Shown: in pieces, positions 57,168 to 64,000 of the stretch
Layout: each line of letters begins with the position of its first letter
How positions within the stretch are numbered: position 1 is the first letter of the stretch
Source of the DNA: Marinobacter mobilis
GTDB taxonomy: Bacteria > Pseudomonadota > Gammaproteobacteria > Pseudomonadales > Oleiphilaceae
NCBI RefSeq assembly: GCF_900106945.1
Contig: NZ_FNNE01000001.1
Location: forward strand, 310,001-374,000
Direction: 5' to 3'
Length of the DNA: 64,000 nt
Position numbers and translations under genes: made by a program
The notes under the pieces: model-generated
The model's input: the letters and a program-made list of their open reading frames with translations, nothing else
What the model was told of the DNA's origin: nothing
The model's database searches: none

Positions 57168-57457
57168 GATCAGAGTATAGGTATGCCTGGTGGGCAGGAA
57201 GAGGGCGCCATTGTAAACAATAGTGAACAGTTAAGGCGATGGTTGATAACGTCGTGGGACTAAGGGATTGAATGTAAATGGATATTCGGGTTCACAGGAT
57301 TGTCATAATAGCCCGGTCTAATACGGCTCCGTGAAATTGAATTCACGTCTCTCCGGCAGCCTTGCGTTGGCGTTCGCTGCCATACCCTCAGGAAGAGTGT
57401 TTGCCAGAACGGGTGGCTCTCGCCACTCGGTTGTTTTTGTGTGTGCTGGAGTCCCTA

Positions 57458-57694
57458 ATGCTTGCCGAACGTACCGACCAGATCGGGAAGAATTCCGTTT
57501 ATACCGTGATGTCCCGGGATTGCCTGGACGTACTGGCCCACGGCCACTGGAGCCGGCATGGCTTTTTCAATGTCTCGGAGTACGAGCTTCAGCTCTCTGG
57601 AGGAGAAACCCTGTACCGCTCCGAGTGCTTTGACGCCATTCAGAATTTTATCACCATGCTGACAGAGCCTTGCCGGGTGATGTTCCCCTGCTGA
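57458..57694 (+). CDS. small hypothetical protein (78 residues)
   Basis: ATG at 57458 with GGAG seven bases upstream gives MLAERTDQIGKNSVYTVMSR and a second half with ELQLSGGETLYRSECFDAI. Composition is soluble with three cysteines (near 22, 59, 73). The same frame is open further upstream to 57362, but that part is Arg- and Leu-rich and unlike the rest. A GCTGA-TAG-TCAGC hairpin overlaps the stop codon. I know no family. It precedes the structured hupE leader and could be in the same message. Confidence 0.6.
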   Translation: MLAERTDQIGKNSVYTVMSRDCLDVLAHGHWSRHGFFNVSEYELQLSGGETLYRSECFDAIQNFITMLTEPCRVMFPC

Positions 57695-57734
57695 TAGTCA
57701 GCTTGAGGGGGCCTGGGCACTAAAGTAGGTCATG

Positions 57735-57861
57735 TGGAGCGCCATTTGAAACCTTCGCCGGATGTCCGTGGACGACGGTTTCAGGTTATGGTCTGGCCCA
57801 CAAACCTTCCCAGGCCTGCGTTCTGACAGCCTGGGAAACGCAACGCTCCAAGGTTTAAGGA
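57735..57861 (+). ncRNA. candidate structured leader RNA (four-way junction) of the hupE-like operon
   Basis: The 127 bases before the start codon can fold as a four-way junction. P1: TGGAGCG (57735-57741) with CGCTCCA (57844-57850). P2: GAAACCTTCG (57748-57757) with CGACGGTTTC (57773-57782), one mismatch. P3: AGGTT (57783-57787) with AACCT (57803-57807). P4: TCCCAGGC (57808-57815) with GCCTGGGA (57829-57836). P2, P3 and P4 abut with no unpaired bases. AAACCTT (57802-57808) can instead pair with AAGGTTT (57850-57856), just before the AAGGA ribosome site. Helices were found by eye. No known riboswitch consensus was recognised. Confidence 0.45.
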
Positions 57862-57867
57862 ATGCTA

Positions 57868-58593
57868 ATGGCTAATTCGTTGAGGATTGGAGGCCACGCT
57901 GCGGTTGTGAAATCGCTGGCTGTGTTTCTGTCCGTCGGTGCTGTTTTGCTGATGTTTTCAATGGATGCGTTTGCCCACGGTGTCGCTACAGGCGATAAGG
58001 GCTATATCCAGGAAAACACCGGCACCCTGATTGTTCCGTTTATCTACCTCGGCGCCAAACACATGGTTACCGGTTACGATCACCTGCTGTTTCTGCTGGG
58101 GGTGATTTTCTTCCTCTATCGCCTGCGCGACGTCACCCTCTATGTCACGCTGTTTGCGCTCGGTCATTCGGTGACGCTGATCACTGGCGTGTTTTTCGAT
58201 ATCACTGTCAGCGCCTATCTGGTTGATGCCATCATCGGGTTGTCGGTGGTCTATAAGGCGCTCGATAATCTGGGCGCCTTCCAGCGCTGGTTCGGATGTC
58301 AGCCGGACACCCGCGCGGCCACCCTGATCTTCGGCCTGTTCCATGGCTTTGGCCTGGCGACGAAGCTGCAGGAATTCGACCTCTCGCAAGAGGGGCTGTT
58401 ACCAAACCTCATTGCGTTCAACATTGGTGTTGAAGTCGGTCAGATCCTGGCACTTGCCGCCATTCTCGTCGTCATGGGGTTCTGGCGTAAAACACCGTCG
58501 TTTCTGCGCTATGCCTATCTAACCAACGTGGTCGTCATGGGGGCCGGTTTTGTCCTTATGGGGATGCAGCTGACCGGTTACTTTGTTGCCTGA
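57868..58593 (+). CDS. HupE/UreJ-family membrane protein
   Basis: A 241-residue protein of the second HupE/UreJ family. The start at 57868 sits six bases after AAGGA; an ATG at 57862 touches that site and is less likely. After a hydrophobic N-terminus ending in AFAHG, the family motif GYDHLLFLLGVIFF appears, then FALGHSVTLI and IFGLFHGFGLA. These His-rich helices suggest metal handling; classic HupE/UreJ are linked to nickel or cobalt. About six membrane segments are visible. No hydrogenase or urease genes are near. It is followed 16 bases later by the anchor protein. Confidence 0.87.
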   Translation: MANSLRIGGHAAVVKSLAVFLSVGAVLLMFSMDAFAHGVATGDKGYIQENTGTLIVPFIYLGAKHMVTGYDHLLFLLGVIFFLYRLRDVTLYVTLFALGHSVTLITGVFFDITVSAYLVDAIIGLSVVYKALDNLGAFQRWFGCQPDTRAATLIFGLFHGFGLATKLQEFDLSQEGLLPNLIAFNIGVEVGQILALAAILVVMGFWRKTPSFLRYAYLTNVVVMGAGFVLMGMQLTGYFVA

Positions 58594-58609
58594 TTCGGAG
58601 ATCGTTTTT

Positions 58610-59284
58610 ATGTACAACCAGACAAAAGCGTCACAGGATGCCATGCCGAGTTCAGCTCAGCTTTTACGGTCCACTGTTGCCGCCATCGTTGTTGCGCTGG
58701 CCATACTTGTCACCATGGTTCTGCCCGCCGAATATGCCATTGACCCGACTGGCATCGGGCGCGCCCTCGGGTTGCAGAACATGGGAGAGGTCAAAGCCCA
58801 GCTTGCGGCAGAAGCCGTGGATGAGCCGATCGAGTCTGTCTCGGGCGGGTCTGGCAATCAGGAAATTCTCGAGCGCCTGGAGCGTATTGAGGCCGCCCTT
58901 GCCGGCTTGAGTGCTGCTCAGGTTGTGCCGGCTGCCGCGGCGCCTGCAGAGCCCGCGGTCAAGACTGAAACCATGTCACTGACCCTGGCTCCCAACCAGG
59001 GGGCGGAAATCAAGGTCGAGATGGCTGAAGGTGCGATCATTGAGTACGAATGGTTGACCGATGGCGGCAAAATCAACTTTGATACCCATGGCGACCCCTA
59101 CAATGCGCCGAGAGACTTCTATCATGGATACAGCAAGGGCCTATTTGTTCCCGGCGACCAGGGCCAGCTGGAAGCCGCTTTTGATGGCTATCATGGTTGG
59201 TTTTGGCGTAACCGGACCCCGGCTGATATAGAAGTGACATTGATCGTGAAAGGCGAGTTCGCGTCCATCAAGCGAATGCTCTAA
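58610..59284 (+). CDS. single-pass membrane-anchored coiled-coil protein linked to HupE
   Basis: A 224-residue protein starting MYNQTKASQDAMP with GGAG nine bases upstream. One transmembrane helix near residues 21-43 is followed by a short coiled coil (ILERLERIEAALAGL near 85-98), an Ala/Pro-rich linker, and a beta-rich extracytoplasmic domain (SLTLAPNQGAEIKVEMAEGA, WLTDGGKINFDTHGD) containing many His, Asp and aromatic residues (FYHGYSKG, GYHGWFWRN). Genes of this kind accompany the HupE/UreJ family and are annotated only as transmembrane anchor proteins. Metal delivery to the HupE-like partner is inference. Confidence 0.8.
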   Translation: MYNQTKASQDAMPSSAQLLRSTVAAIVVALAILVTMVLPAEYAIDPTGIGRALGLQNMGEVKAQLAAEAVDEPIESVSGGSGNQEILERLERIEAALAGLSAAQVVPAAAAPAEPAVKTETMSLTLAPNQGAEIKVEMAEGAIIEYEWLTDGGKINFDTHGDPYNAPRDFYHGYSKGLFVPGDQGQLEAAFDGYHGWFWRNRTPADIEVTLIVKGEFASIKRML

Positions 59285-59341
59285 GTGTTCGCGCTGGCCT
59301 GGATGGGCGCAGTCCTGAACGCCACTCTTTATTTCTAATTT

Positions 59342-59360
59342 GTATATACAGTGTATATAC
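59342..59360. promoter_or_regulatory. tandem GTATATAC operator upstream of the RHH gene
   Basis: Two copies of the self-complementary octamer GTATATAC (59342-59349 and 59353-59360) are spaced by three bases, so repeats recur every 11 bases on one face of the helix. Tandem palindromic boxes are the usual target of ribbon-helix-helix dimers such as MetJ and Arc. The position, 31 bases before the RHH gene's ATG, suits autorepression. Confidence 0.6.
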
Positions 59361-59390
59361 TTTCTTTGTCGTTAGAGATCTGGAGTTTTC

Positions 59391-59591
59391 ATGGCGAACA
59401 AAGTTGCTGGGGACAAACCCGTCAAGCCGGGCAAGAAGAAGGCGGGCAAGAAAGATGCTCAGCTTCTTATCCGCATTGGCAGCGCCGAGCGTGATGAGTT
59501 CATGGCGTTATGCGAAGAGCTGGACACCAGCGCGGCCAGAGAAATCCGGAAATTTATCCGAGGCTTCATTCGGGATAATAAAAACGACTGA
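59391..59591 (+). CDS. ribbon-helix-helix DNA-binding protein with lysine-rich arm
   Basis: A 66-residue protein. The N-terminal 22 residues are lysine-rich (KPGKKKAGKK), resembling a histone-like arm. The remainder fits a ribbon-helix-helix fold: strand AQLLIRIGS, helix ERDEFMALCEELDTS, turn and helix AAREIRKFIRGFIRD. It lies directly after the tandem GTATATAC boxes and 48 bases before the lysine-rich peptide gene, with which it is probably co-transcribed. No toxin gene is recognisable, so a toxin-antitoxin role is not supported; a chromatin-like or regulatory role is possible. Confidence 0.72.
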   Translation: MANKVAGDKPVKPGKKKAGKKDAQLLIRIGSAERDEFMALCEELDTSAAREIRKFIRGFIRDNKND

Positions 59592-59639
59592 AGATGCGCT
59601 AGAAACAATCGCTCAATAATCGATCAAGGAGTTGAGAGA

Positions 59640-59765
59640 ATGGCTAAGAAAGTTTCCAAAAAAGTGGACGGCCTGAAAAAGGAAATCAAGGCCCGCAAGG
59701 CGAAAATTGCCAAGCACGAAGGCAAGCTTAAGAGCCTGAAGAAAAAGCTGAAAAAAGCGGCGTAA
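59640..59765 (+). CDS. 41-residue lysine-rich coiled-coil peptide
   Basis: ATG at 59640 with AAGGAG eight bases upstream opens 41 codons ending in TAA. The product starts MAKKVSKKVDGLKKEIKARK and continues with LKSLKKKLKKAA; 17 of 41 residues are lysine. Leucine/isoleucine/valine spacing (V5, V9, L12, I16, I23, L30, L33, L37) gives an amphipathic helix. It resembles eukaryote-H1-like tails or small nucleoid-associated peptides, but I know no exact family. A terminator follows after about 50 bases. The strong ribosome site and the RHH partner make it a likely real gene. Confidence 0.68.
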   Translation: MAKKVSKKVDGLKKEIKARKAKIAKHEGKLKSLKKKLKKAA

Positions 59766-59810
59766 CGAAACAGCTGAAAGGTCCCTTAGGGCCCGACGCT
59801 GTTGTCAGAA

Positions 59811-59837
59811 AGCCCTGCCATTGAGTGGGGCTTTTTT
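59811..59837 (+). terminator. terminator after the lysine-rich gene
   Basis: AGCCC and GGGCT close an imperfect stem over a 12-base interior and run into TTTTT on the plus strand. It lies 46 bases past the stop of the lysine-rich gene. Confidence 0.65.
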
Positions 59838-59871
59838 GGGCTCGGCTTTTTGCTAGGTAACACCAGAAACG

Positions 59872-59900
59872 AAAAAAGCCGCTCAAAGAGCGGCTTTTTT
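59872..59900. terminator. bidirectional terminator between the lysine-rich gene and tRNA-Phe
   Basis: AAAAAAGCCGCTC, a three-base AAA loop and GAGCGGCTTTTTT form a perfect stem with A- and T-runs on both sides. It ends the tRNA-Phe transcript (minus strand), 13 bases beyond its CCA end, and backs up the plus-strand terminator. Confidence 0.9.
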
Positions 59901-59912
59901 ACGGAATTCGAA

Positions 59913-59988
59913 TGGTGCCCGGACGCGGAATCGAACCACGGACACGGGGATTTTCAATCCCCTGCTCTACCAACTGAGCTATCCGGGC
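59913..59988 (-). tRNA. tRNA-Phe (GAA)
   Basis: A 76-base cloverleaf on the minus strand. The acceptor GCCCGGA pairs with TCCGGGC followed by ACCA, so CCA is encoded. The D-arm contains GCTCAGTTGGTAGAGC; the anticodon stem GGGGA/TCCCC encloses TTGAAAA with anticodon GAA; the T-arm has GGTTCGATTCC. All invariant positions are present. It stands alone with its own promoter and terminator. No integrase or duplicated tRNA end indicates use as an attachment site. Confidence 0.97.
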
Positions 59989-60019
59989 ATGTTGCGGTAG
60001 TGCTCTGCAACGGGGCGCT

Positions 60020-60048
60020 ATTAAACCGGTTTAGCGGTAGTGAGTCAA
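60020..60048 (-). promoter_or_regulatory. promoter of tRNA-Phe
   Basis: On the minus strand TTGACT (60048-60043), 17 bases, TTTAAT (60025-60020), followed by a GC-rich discriminator (AGCGCCCC) typical of stable-RNA promoters under stringent control. The start would be about 25 bases before the mature tRNA. Confidence 0.75.
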
Positions 60049-60110
60049 GGCTGTGGATGAAAAAAATATGAAACAGCTTTTTACCTGCACAAAGCTTGAC
60101 CAGAACCGGG

Positions 60111-60383
60111 CTATTTCTCCGGTGGTACGTAGCCTTCAGCCTTGTCGAAGGGCTGGTTGTCGAGGAAGTTTTCCATCTGGGCCTGCAGGTATTTGCGGGT
60201 GTTCGGGTCCATCAGGCTCAGGTGCTTTTCGTTGATCAGCATGGTCTGCTGCGCCTGCCATTCCTGCCAGGCCTTCTTGGAGACAGTTTCGAACAGGTCC
60301 TGACCTTTCTGGCCGGGCATGGGCGGAAAGTCGAGGCCTTCGAGTTCTTCGTTGTATTTGCGGCAATGGACGGTGCGGCTCAT
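60111..60383 (-). CDS. yggX: YggX-like Fe(2+)-trafficking / oxidative-damage protection protein
   Basis: A 90-residue protein. Start at 60383 with AGGAG before it; a longer frame to 60446 is unsupported. The N-terminal [20 protein letters not shown] with Cys7 is diagnostic, and [18 protein letters not shown] and the C-terminal PPEK are typical. YggX is linked to protection of iron-sulfur enzymes from oxidation; direct iron transfer is debated. It is encoded downstream of mutY, as in enteric bacteria, with a 69-base gap. Confidence 0.94.
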   Translation of the reverse strand: MSRTVHCRKYNEELEGLDFPPMPGQKGQDLFETVSKKAWQEWQAQQTMLINEKHLSLMDPNTRKYLQAQMENFLDNQPFDKAEGYVPPEK

Positions 60384-60452
60384 GTCGGCTCCTGTGTAGA
60401 TGCTGCCGGTTGTTGATCTGGCGTGGATGATAGCAGATCCCGCCACTCCAGA

Positions 60453-61517
60453 TCAGATCAGGGCCGTTTGCTCCGGGCCGGCAAGCAAGGTTCGGATCGG
60501 TGCGGGCAGACCGAGCGCCAGCGCTTCGTCCCGGTACAACCAGCGGCGATCGTCATGATCTGCGATGGCCGCCGGGTGGCAGGTGCTAAGACGGGCCGGA
60601 CGGATGTTCAGGTGGTAATGGCTGAAGGTATGGCGAAAACCGTTGTGCAGGGTTACGTCGAGACAGGGTAGCCCCAGGCTTTGTTCACAGGCTTCGGCCA
60701 ACTCTTCGGCTTCCAGTGCCGGGTCGAGCTCCGGCAGGCTCCACAGGCCTCCCCAGATGCCGCTTGGCGGTCTTTTTTCGAGCAGTACGCGGCCTTCCGG
60801 GTCTTCCAGAATCACCATCCAGGTGGATTTTTCCGGCTTTTCTTTCTTGGGTTTGCTGGCGGGATAGCGGGCCGCTTCGCCAGTGGCATGGGCCGTACAC
60901 GTGTTGCTGAGCGGGCATGAGTTACAGTCCGGCCGGCTGCGTGTACAGACCATGGCGCCGAGATCCATGATGGCCTGGGTGTAGTCCCGTACCCGTACGT
61001 CCGGTGTGTGCTCTTCGGCATGTTCCCAGAGCCGGTTCAGTACCCGGGTCTGGCCGGGCCAGCCGTCAACAGCGTGGTGGCGGGCCAGCACCCGTTTGAC
61101 GTTACCGTCCAGGATGGTGGCTCGTTGCTGGAAGGCCTGGGCCAGAATGGCGGCGGCTGTGGAGCGACCGATGCCGGGGAGGGATTCGAGCTGGGCCTGG
61201 TCGGCCGGGAAGCGGCCATCAAAGTGTTCAACGACCTGCTGTGCTGCCTTTTGCAGGTTGCGGGCGCGGGCGTAGTAGCCCAGGCCCGACCAGTGGCTCA
61301 GTACGTCATCGACGGGCGCGGCGGCCAGCGCCTCTACCGAGGGAAAGCGCGCCATGAACGCTTCGTAGTAGGGGATGACGGTGGCCACCTGAGTCTGCTG
61401 AAGCATGATTTCAGAGACCCAGACCCGATAGGCGTTGCGGTCGTGGTGCCATGGCAGCGCTTTGCGGCCATGGCGGTCGTACCAGTTCAGCAGGCGCTGG
61501 GCGAAACTATTGCTCAT
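60453..61517 (-). CDS. mutY: A/G-specific adenine DNA glycosylase MutY
   Basis: A 354-residue glycosylase that removes adenine opposite 8-oxoguanine. Catalytic Glu36 (VSEIMLQQTQ) and Asp137 (ILDGNV) are present. The helix-hairpin-helix reads LPGIGRSTAAAIL near 113-125. The 4Fe-4S cluster ligands are Cys191, 198, 201 and 207. The C-terminal NUDIX-like domain (about 225-350) recognises 8-oxoguanine. Its start overlaps the asmA stop by four bases, so translation is coupled. The iron-sulfur enzyme and YggX share a message, a sensible functional pairing. Confidence 0.96.
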   Translation of the reverse strand: MSNSFAQRLLNWYDRHGRKALPWHHDRNAYRVWVSEIMLQQTQVATVIPYYEAFMARFPSVEALAAAPVDDVLSHWSGLGYYARARNLQKAAQQVVEHFDGRFPADQAQLESLPGIGRSTAAAILAQAFQQRATILDGNVKRVLARHHAVDGWPGQTRVLNRLWEHAEEHTPDVRVRDYTQAIMDLGAMVCTRSRPDCNSCPLSNTCTAHATGEAARYPASKPKKEKPEKSTWMVILEDPEGRVLLEKRPPSGIWGGLWSLPELDPALEAEELAEACEQSLGLPCLDVTLHNGFRHTFSHYHLNIRPARLSTCHPAAIADHDDRRWLYRDEALALGLPAPIRTLLAGPEQTALI

Positions 61518-63733
61518 TGGCCGAACAGGCCTTTCAGGGCATCGCGGACCTGGCCGGCACTTTCGCTGTCCATGTGTCGTTCCAGTTCCTCGGTTACCCG
61601 GCTCTCGGCACGTTCCGTGGCCCGGTCGATTTCTTCCTGAGCCTTGGCGCGGGCAGCGTTAGCGGCAATTTCCTTGAGGGTGTCGCGGAAACGTGATCCG
61701 TCAAAGGAGCACAGTCCGGCGGGGTCGTCGGCAAAGCTGCCACGGCATTCCAGCGGGATGACCACATTCTGGACATAGTCGGTGACACGGCAGGCGGGAT
61801 CGCGGTGGATTTCGCCAACGATACGAAGGCCAGCTTCGTAGTCGAGTGCGCTCTGGGCCAGGTCGACGGTGCCATCGCCTTCCAGCTTCATGCCTGCCAG
61901 GGCCGCGGTCAGGTCGGTATTGGTGAGCGTGTTGCCGTCAATCTTGAGGGAACCACGCATGTCGTCGAACGGGGTGGTCGTTTCCCAGCCTGTTGCGCCA
62001 AGGCTTTCCTGGTTGGCAAGGGCGATTCCCTGACAGGCCATGCGGGTCAGGTTCATGCGGGTAAAGGAGCCCTCGGCGAGATTAAAGTTGATTGCGCCAT
62101 TGGCGTTGTCACGCAGGGCGGAGATCCGGTTGCCGGAAGTGGTGAGGTTGAGGTCCAGATTGGCACCGCCAGTCAGCATGTCGACTTCGGCCAGATCCAT
62201 CAGCAGGGGCTGGGTCTGGATGTTGGCAACGTCGGAGCTGATCGTCCACTTCGGCGTGTTGCTGCGGGCATCCAGCGTGGCCTGGGCGTCAAACTGGCCC
62301 TGGTACATCTTGCCGCTGAGGTCGTCGAGCTTGAGCAGGCCATTGTTGGCGGTAATCACGGTATTTAGATCGCTGATGGTCAGGTTGCTGGCAATCAGTT
62401 CGCTCAGCCCGAGCTGGATGTTCAGGGCCAGGGTGCGCAGGGTGTCCAGTGGCAACAGGTCCGATTCCGGCTGTGGCTGCTGGGACTGGGCTGTCGCTGC
62501 TGCCGGCTCGGCATCGCCGTTGCTGGCAGTGGTGCCTTCCTCGGCAGGGGGCAGGTACCGGTCCGCATTCAACGATGTGCCCTGCAGCTTAAGCGCAACG
62601 GCGCCGTTGGCTAGGGTGTAGCTGCCGTTACCGGTGAAGGTGGTGTCATCCAGCTGGATGTTGACGTTGTCCAGGGCTACCTTGCCGGCCGGCCCGCTGA
62701 TGGCAGTAGCGAAGGCTATGGTTTGCAGTACCTCAGGGTCACTGGTCTCGATCGGAGCCTGGCCCAGGGCGGCCAGCAGCTTTTTCAGCGAGAAGGCATC
62801 GACACGCAGGTTGCCGCTGAGTTGCGGGGCGTCGCCAAAACCGTTGACGTTGAGATTGGTGGTCAGGGTCAGGTCAGCCAGATTGACCGTGAGGTCTTCC
62901 AGGCTTGCGCTTTCGTTCTCCGTATCAGCGGTGGCAGACCCGGAAATCTGGGCCAGCACGCTTTTGCCGCCAAACGGCTCGCCGCTCATGTCAAAGCGCC
63001 CGTTGATGTCACTTACCGCGAACTGGTTAAGGGCCTCGTTGACCATCACGCCGGCACGCAAGGAACCGTCCACCGCAAACTGGGGCTGACTGGTCGCAAC
63101 GCGGAAGGCCAGCTCAAAAGGAAATGTCTGGCCGAGGGTGATGCCACTGGCATTCAGGGTCACGCCTTCCAGCACAACCGACTGACCAGTGGCCAGGTCG
63201 TCAAAGTGAACCTGAGCGTTGCTGATCTGGATGTTTTCGACATTAAAGTTCAGCGGCGTGCTGGCGCTGTCCCCGGTTGGCTCTGTTTCCTGTGGCGCCG
63301 GTTCGGCAGGCTGGGCACCGGAATCAGCTACAGGCGTGCTTTCACCCTCGGGCATGATCCGGGTCCAGTTGCCGTTACCGTCTTTATCCATCACCAGACG
63401 GGCATCGAGTCCGTCGAGCACAAAGGTGTTGACCTGTGGTGACATGCGAATCAGCGACAGAACGCTGACCTGCGCCACCAGTTGGTCCAGCTTGACGAAG
63501 CGTTCATCGTCAAGCATGGCTTTCACATTATTCAGTTCGAGGCCCAGAGGGATGAAAGACCAGTCGATGTCCCCCTCAAGCAAAATGTCCAGGTTGGTGG
63601 CATCTTCAACGGCTTTTTCAATTTGCGGTTTGTAATTGTTGGGGTCGATCACCGCGACAGCGATAGCAATGGCGACTGCGGTGAGTACGATGACCGCAAC
63701 CATGGCGATAACCAGGTATCGAACAGCTTTCAT
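61514..63733 (-). CDS. asmA: AsmA-family protein
   Basis: A 739-residue inner-membrane-anchored periplasmic protein. The start at 63733 gives a single N-terminal membrane helix (MKAVRYLVIAMVAVIVLTAV) and has AAGGATG about ten bases upstream. The AsmA N-terminal block DPNNYKPQIEKAVEDATNLD is clear, and the AsmA C-terminal domain appears near 500-650 (GGANLDLNLTTSGNRISALRDN, in part). A Ser/Ala/Glu/Pro-rich linker lies near 165-200. AsmA-like proteins are thought to carry phospholipids between membranes. It is first in the asmA-mutY-yggX operon. Confidence 0.9.
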   Translation of the reverse strand: MKAVRYLVIAMVAVIVLTAVAIAIAVAVIDPNNYKPQIEKAVEDATNLDILLEGDIDWSFIPLGLELNNVKAMLDDERFVKLDQLVAQVSVLSLIRMSPQVNTFVLDGLDARLVMDKDGNGNWTRIMPEGESTPVADSGAQPAEPAPQETEPTGDSASTPLNFNVENIQISNAQVHFDDLATGQSVVLEGVTLNASGITLGQTFPFELAFRVATSQPQFAVDGSLRAGVMVNEALNQFAVSDINGRFDMSGEPFGGKSVLAQISGSATADTENESASLEDLTVNLADLTLTTNLNVNGFGDAPQLSGNLRVDAFSLKKLLAALGQAPIETSDPEVLQTIAFATAISGPAGKVALDNVNIQLDDTTFTGNGSYTLANGAVALKLQGTSLNADRYLPPAEEGTTASNGDAEPAAATAQSQQPQPESDLLPLDTLRTLALNIQLGLSELIASNLTISDLNTVITANNGLLKLDDLSGKMYQGQFDAQATLDARSNTPKWTISSDVANIQTQPLLMDLAEVDMLTGGANLDLNLTTSGNRISALRDNANGAINFNLAEGSFTRMNLTRMACQGIALANQESLGATGWETTTPFDDMRGSLKIDGNTLTNTDLTAALAGMKLEGDGTVDLAQSALDYEAGLRIVGEIHRDPACRVTDYVQNVVIPLECRGSFADDPAGLCSFDGSRFRDTLKEIAANAARAKAQEEIDRATERAESRVTEELERHMDSESAGQVRDALKGLFGQ

Positions 63734-63950
63734 GGTATCTGCATCCTTCCGAAATTTGGCCAAGACGAATTGGGCAAGTCACTGTAAAACGTAACTGCAA
63801 GGATAGCGTAGCTGCACCAAGATCTATATGACAACGCATGACCAATAAGACAGAATACGGACTCGCGATTACCGGATTCGTTCAGAGAAAACTGCCTGTA
63901 TCGCGTTGATCGAGGCCTAAAAACAACGTGACAATGAAAAGGAGTGGCTT

Positions 63951-64000
63951 GTGGCCATTACTGTAGCCCTTGAATTGAGTCGGGATTTCGAGATTCCCGG
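63951..64000 (+). CDS. start of an unidentified gene running off the window
   Basis: GTG at 63951 is preceded by AAGGAG (spacing six) and opens a frame, MAITVALELSRDFEIP, to the end of the window. Only 16 codons are visible. The pattern resembles the first strand of an SRPBCC/START-type lipid-binding fold, but this is too short to name. An ATG 17 bases upstream is in another frame and stops after ten codons. Confidence 0.5.
   Translation, partial: MAITVALELSRDFEIP

Noticed and set aside
57331..57633. 100-codon plus-strand frame overlapping the small gene at 57458
   Set aside because: It is in another phase, Arg/Cys/Pro-rich and lacks a ribosome site. The 57458 frame has a GGAG site and more natural composition.
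57735..57861. Known cobalamin or NiCo riboswitch upstream of hupE
   Set aside because: I looked for the cobalamin boxes (such as GCCACTG) and the paired NiCo GGGACAG-like segments and did not find them. The fold is reported as unclassified instead.
59391..59765. Toxin-antitoxin pair
   Set aside because: The RHH protein could be an antitoxin, but the partner is a 41-residue lysine-rich helix that resembles no toxin family, and the order gives no further support.
59913..59988. tRNA-Phe as an integration site of a mobile element
   Set aside because: No integrase, no repeated tRNA 3' end, and both flanks hold ordinary genes with their own terminators.

Overview
This window looks like chromosomal DNA from a free-living, GC-rich marine gammaproteobacterium. 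The genus is probably Marinobacter or a close relative; this is inferred from gene content and style, not from a database search. Supporting signs are a Pseudomonas-type arginine succinyltransferase operon with two AruF/AruG subunits, an Azotobacter-type pyruvate dehydrogenase E2, TRAP and liv transporters, and a mutY-yggX pair. I see no insertion sequence, integrase, phage gene, CRISPR array or rRNA. It reads as core and niche-adaptation chromosome.

Layout. 1-4.1 kb: the 3' end of pnp with its terminator, then minus-strand envelope genes (an alpha/beta-hydrolase lipoprotein, a DUF4105 protein, a DUF3015 protein). 4.3-9.4 kb: a complete minus-strand branched-chain amino acid type ABC operon, livK-H-M-G-F, with a hairpin between livK and livH. 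9.5-14.8 kb: a membrane TPR protein, a divergent MarR regulator, a Lon-type protease and a CnoX-like thioredoxin/TPR chaperone that has lost one active-site cysteine. 15-22.8 kb: an unknown lipoprotein, a KamA-like radical-SAM enzyme and aceE-aceF. 22.9-26.1 kb: an ArsR-type regulator divergent from an old-yellow-enzyme gene, a tiny unannotated gene, and a porin. Operator-like repeats of the form TTNGAC-N4-GTCNAA lie in front of both the regulator/OYE pair and the porin.

26.3-43.4 kb: a DnaQ-type exonuclease fused to GIY-YIG, then arginine catabolism (astC-aruF-aruG-astD-astB). A TetR-controlled RND efflux pair interrupts the block. The last pathway gene, astE, sits beyond it on the other strand, as the final gene of an arginine-type ABC uptake operon. 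Uptake and all five AST steps are therefore present within 16 kb, but in two transcription units.

43.8-55.7 kb: a small unknown gene, a putative metal-dependent hydrolase with an EphD-like hydrolase-SDR fusion, then a GntR/FadR-type regulator divergent from a TRAP transporter (dctPQM) and glycolate oxidase genes (glcG, D, E, F). Two CTGGTC-N-GACCAG operators lie in the divergent region. This is best read as a regulated glycolate or lactate import and oxidation operon.

55.7-64 kb: two periplasmic proteins, a small unknown gene, a HupE/UreJ-like membrane protein and a coiled-coil membrane-anchor protein preceded by a leader that can fold as a four-way RNA junction. These are followed by a ribbon-helix-helix protein with a 41-residue lysine-rich gene, tRNA-Phe, and the asmA-mutY-yggX operon. 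The hupE leader and the small RHH/lysine-rich pair are the least explained parts of the window.
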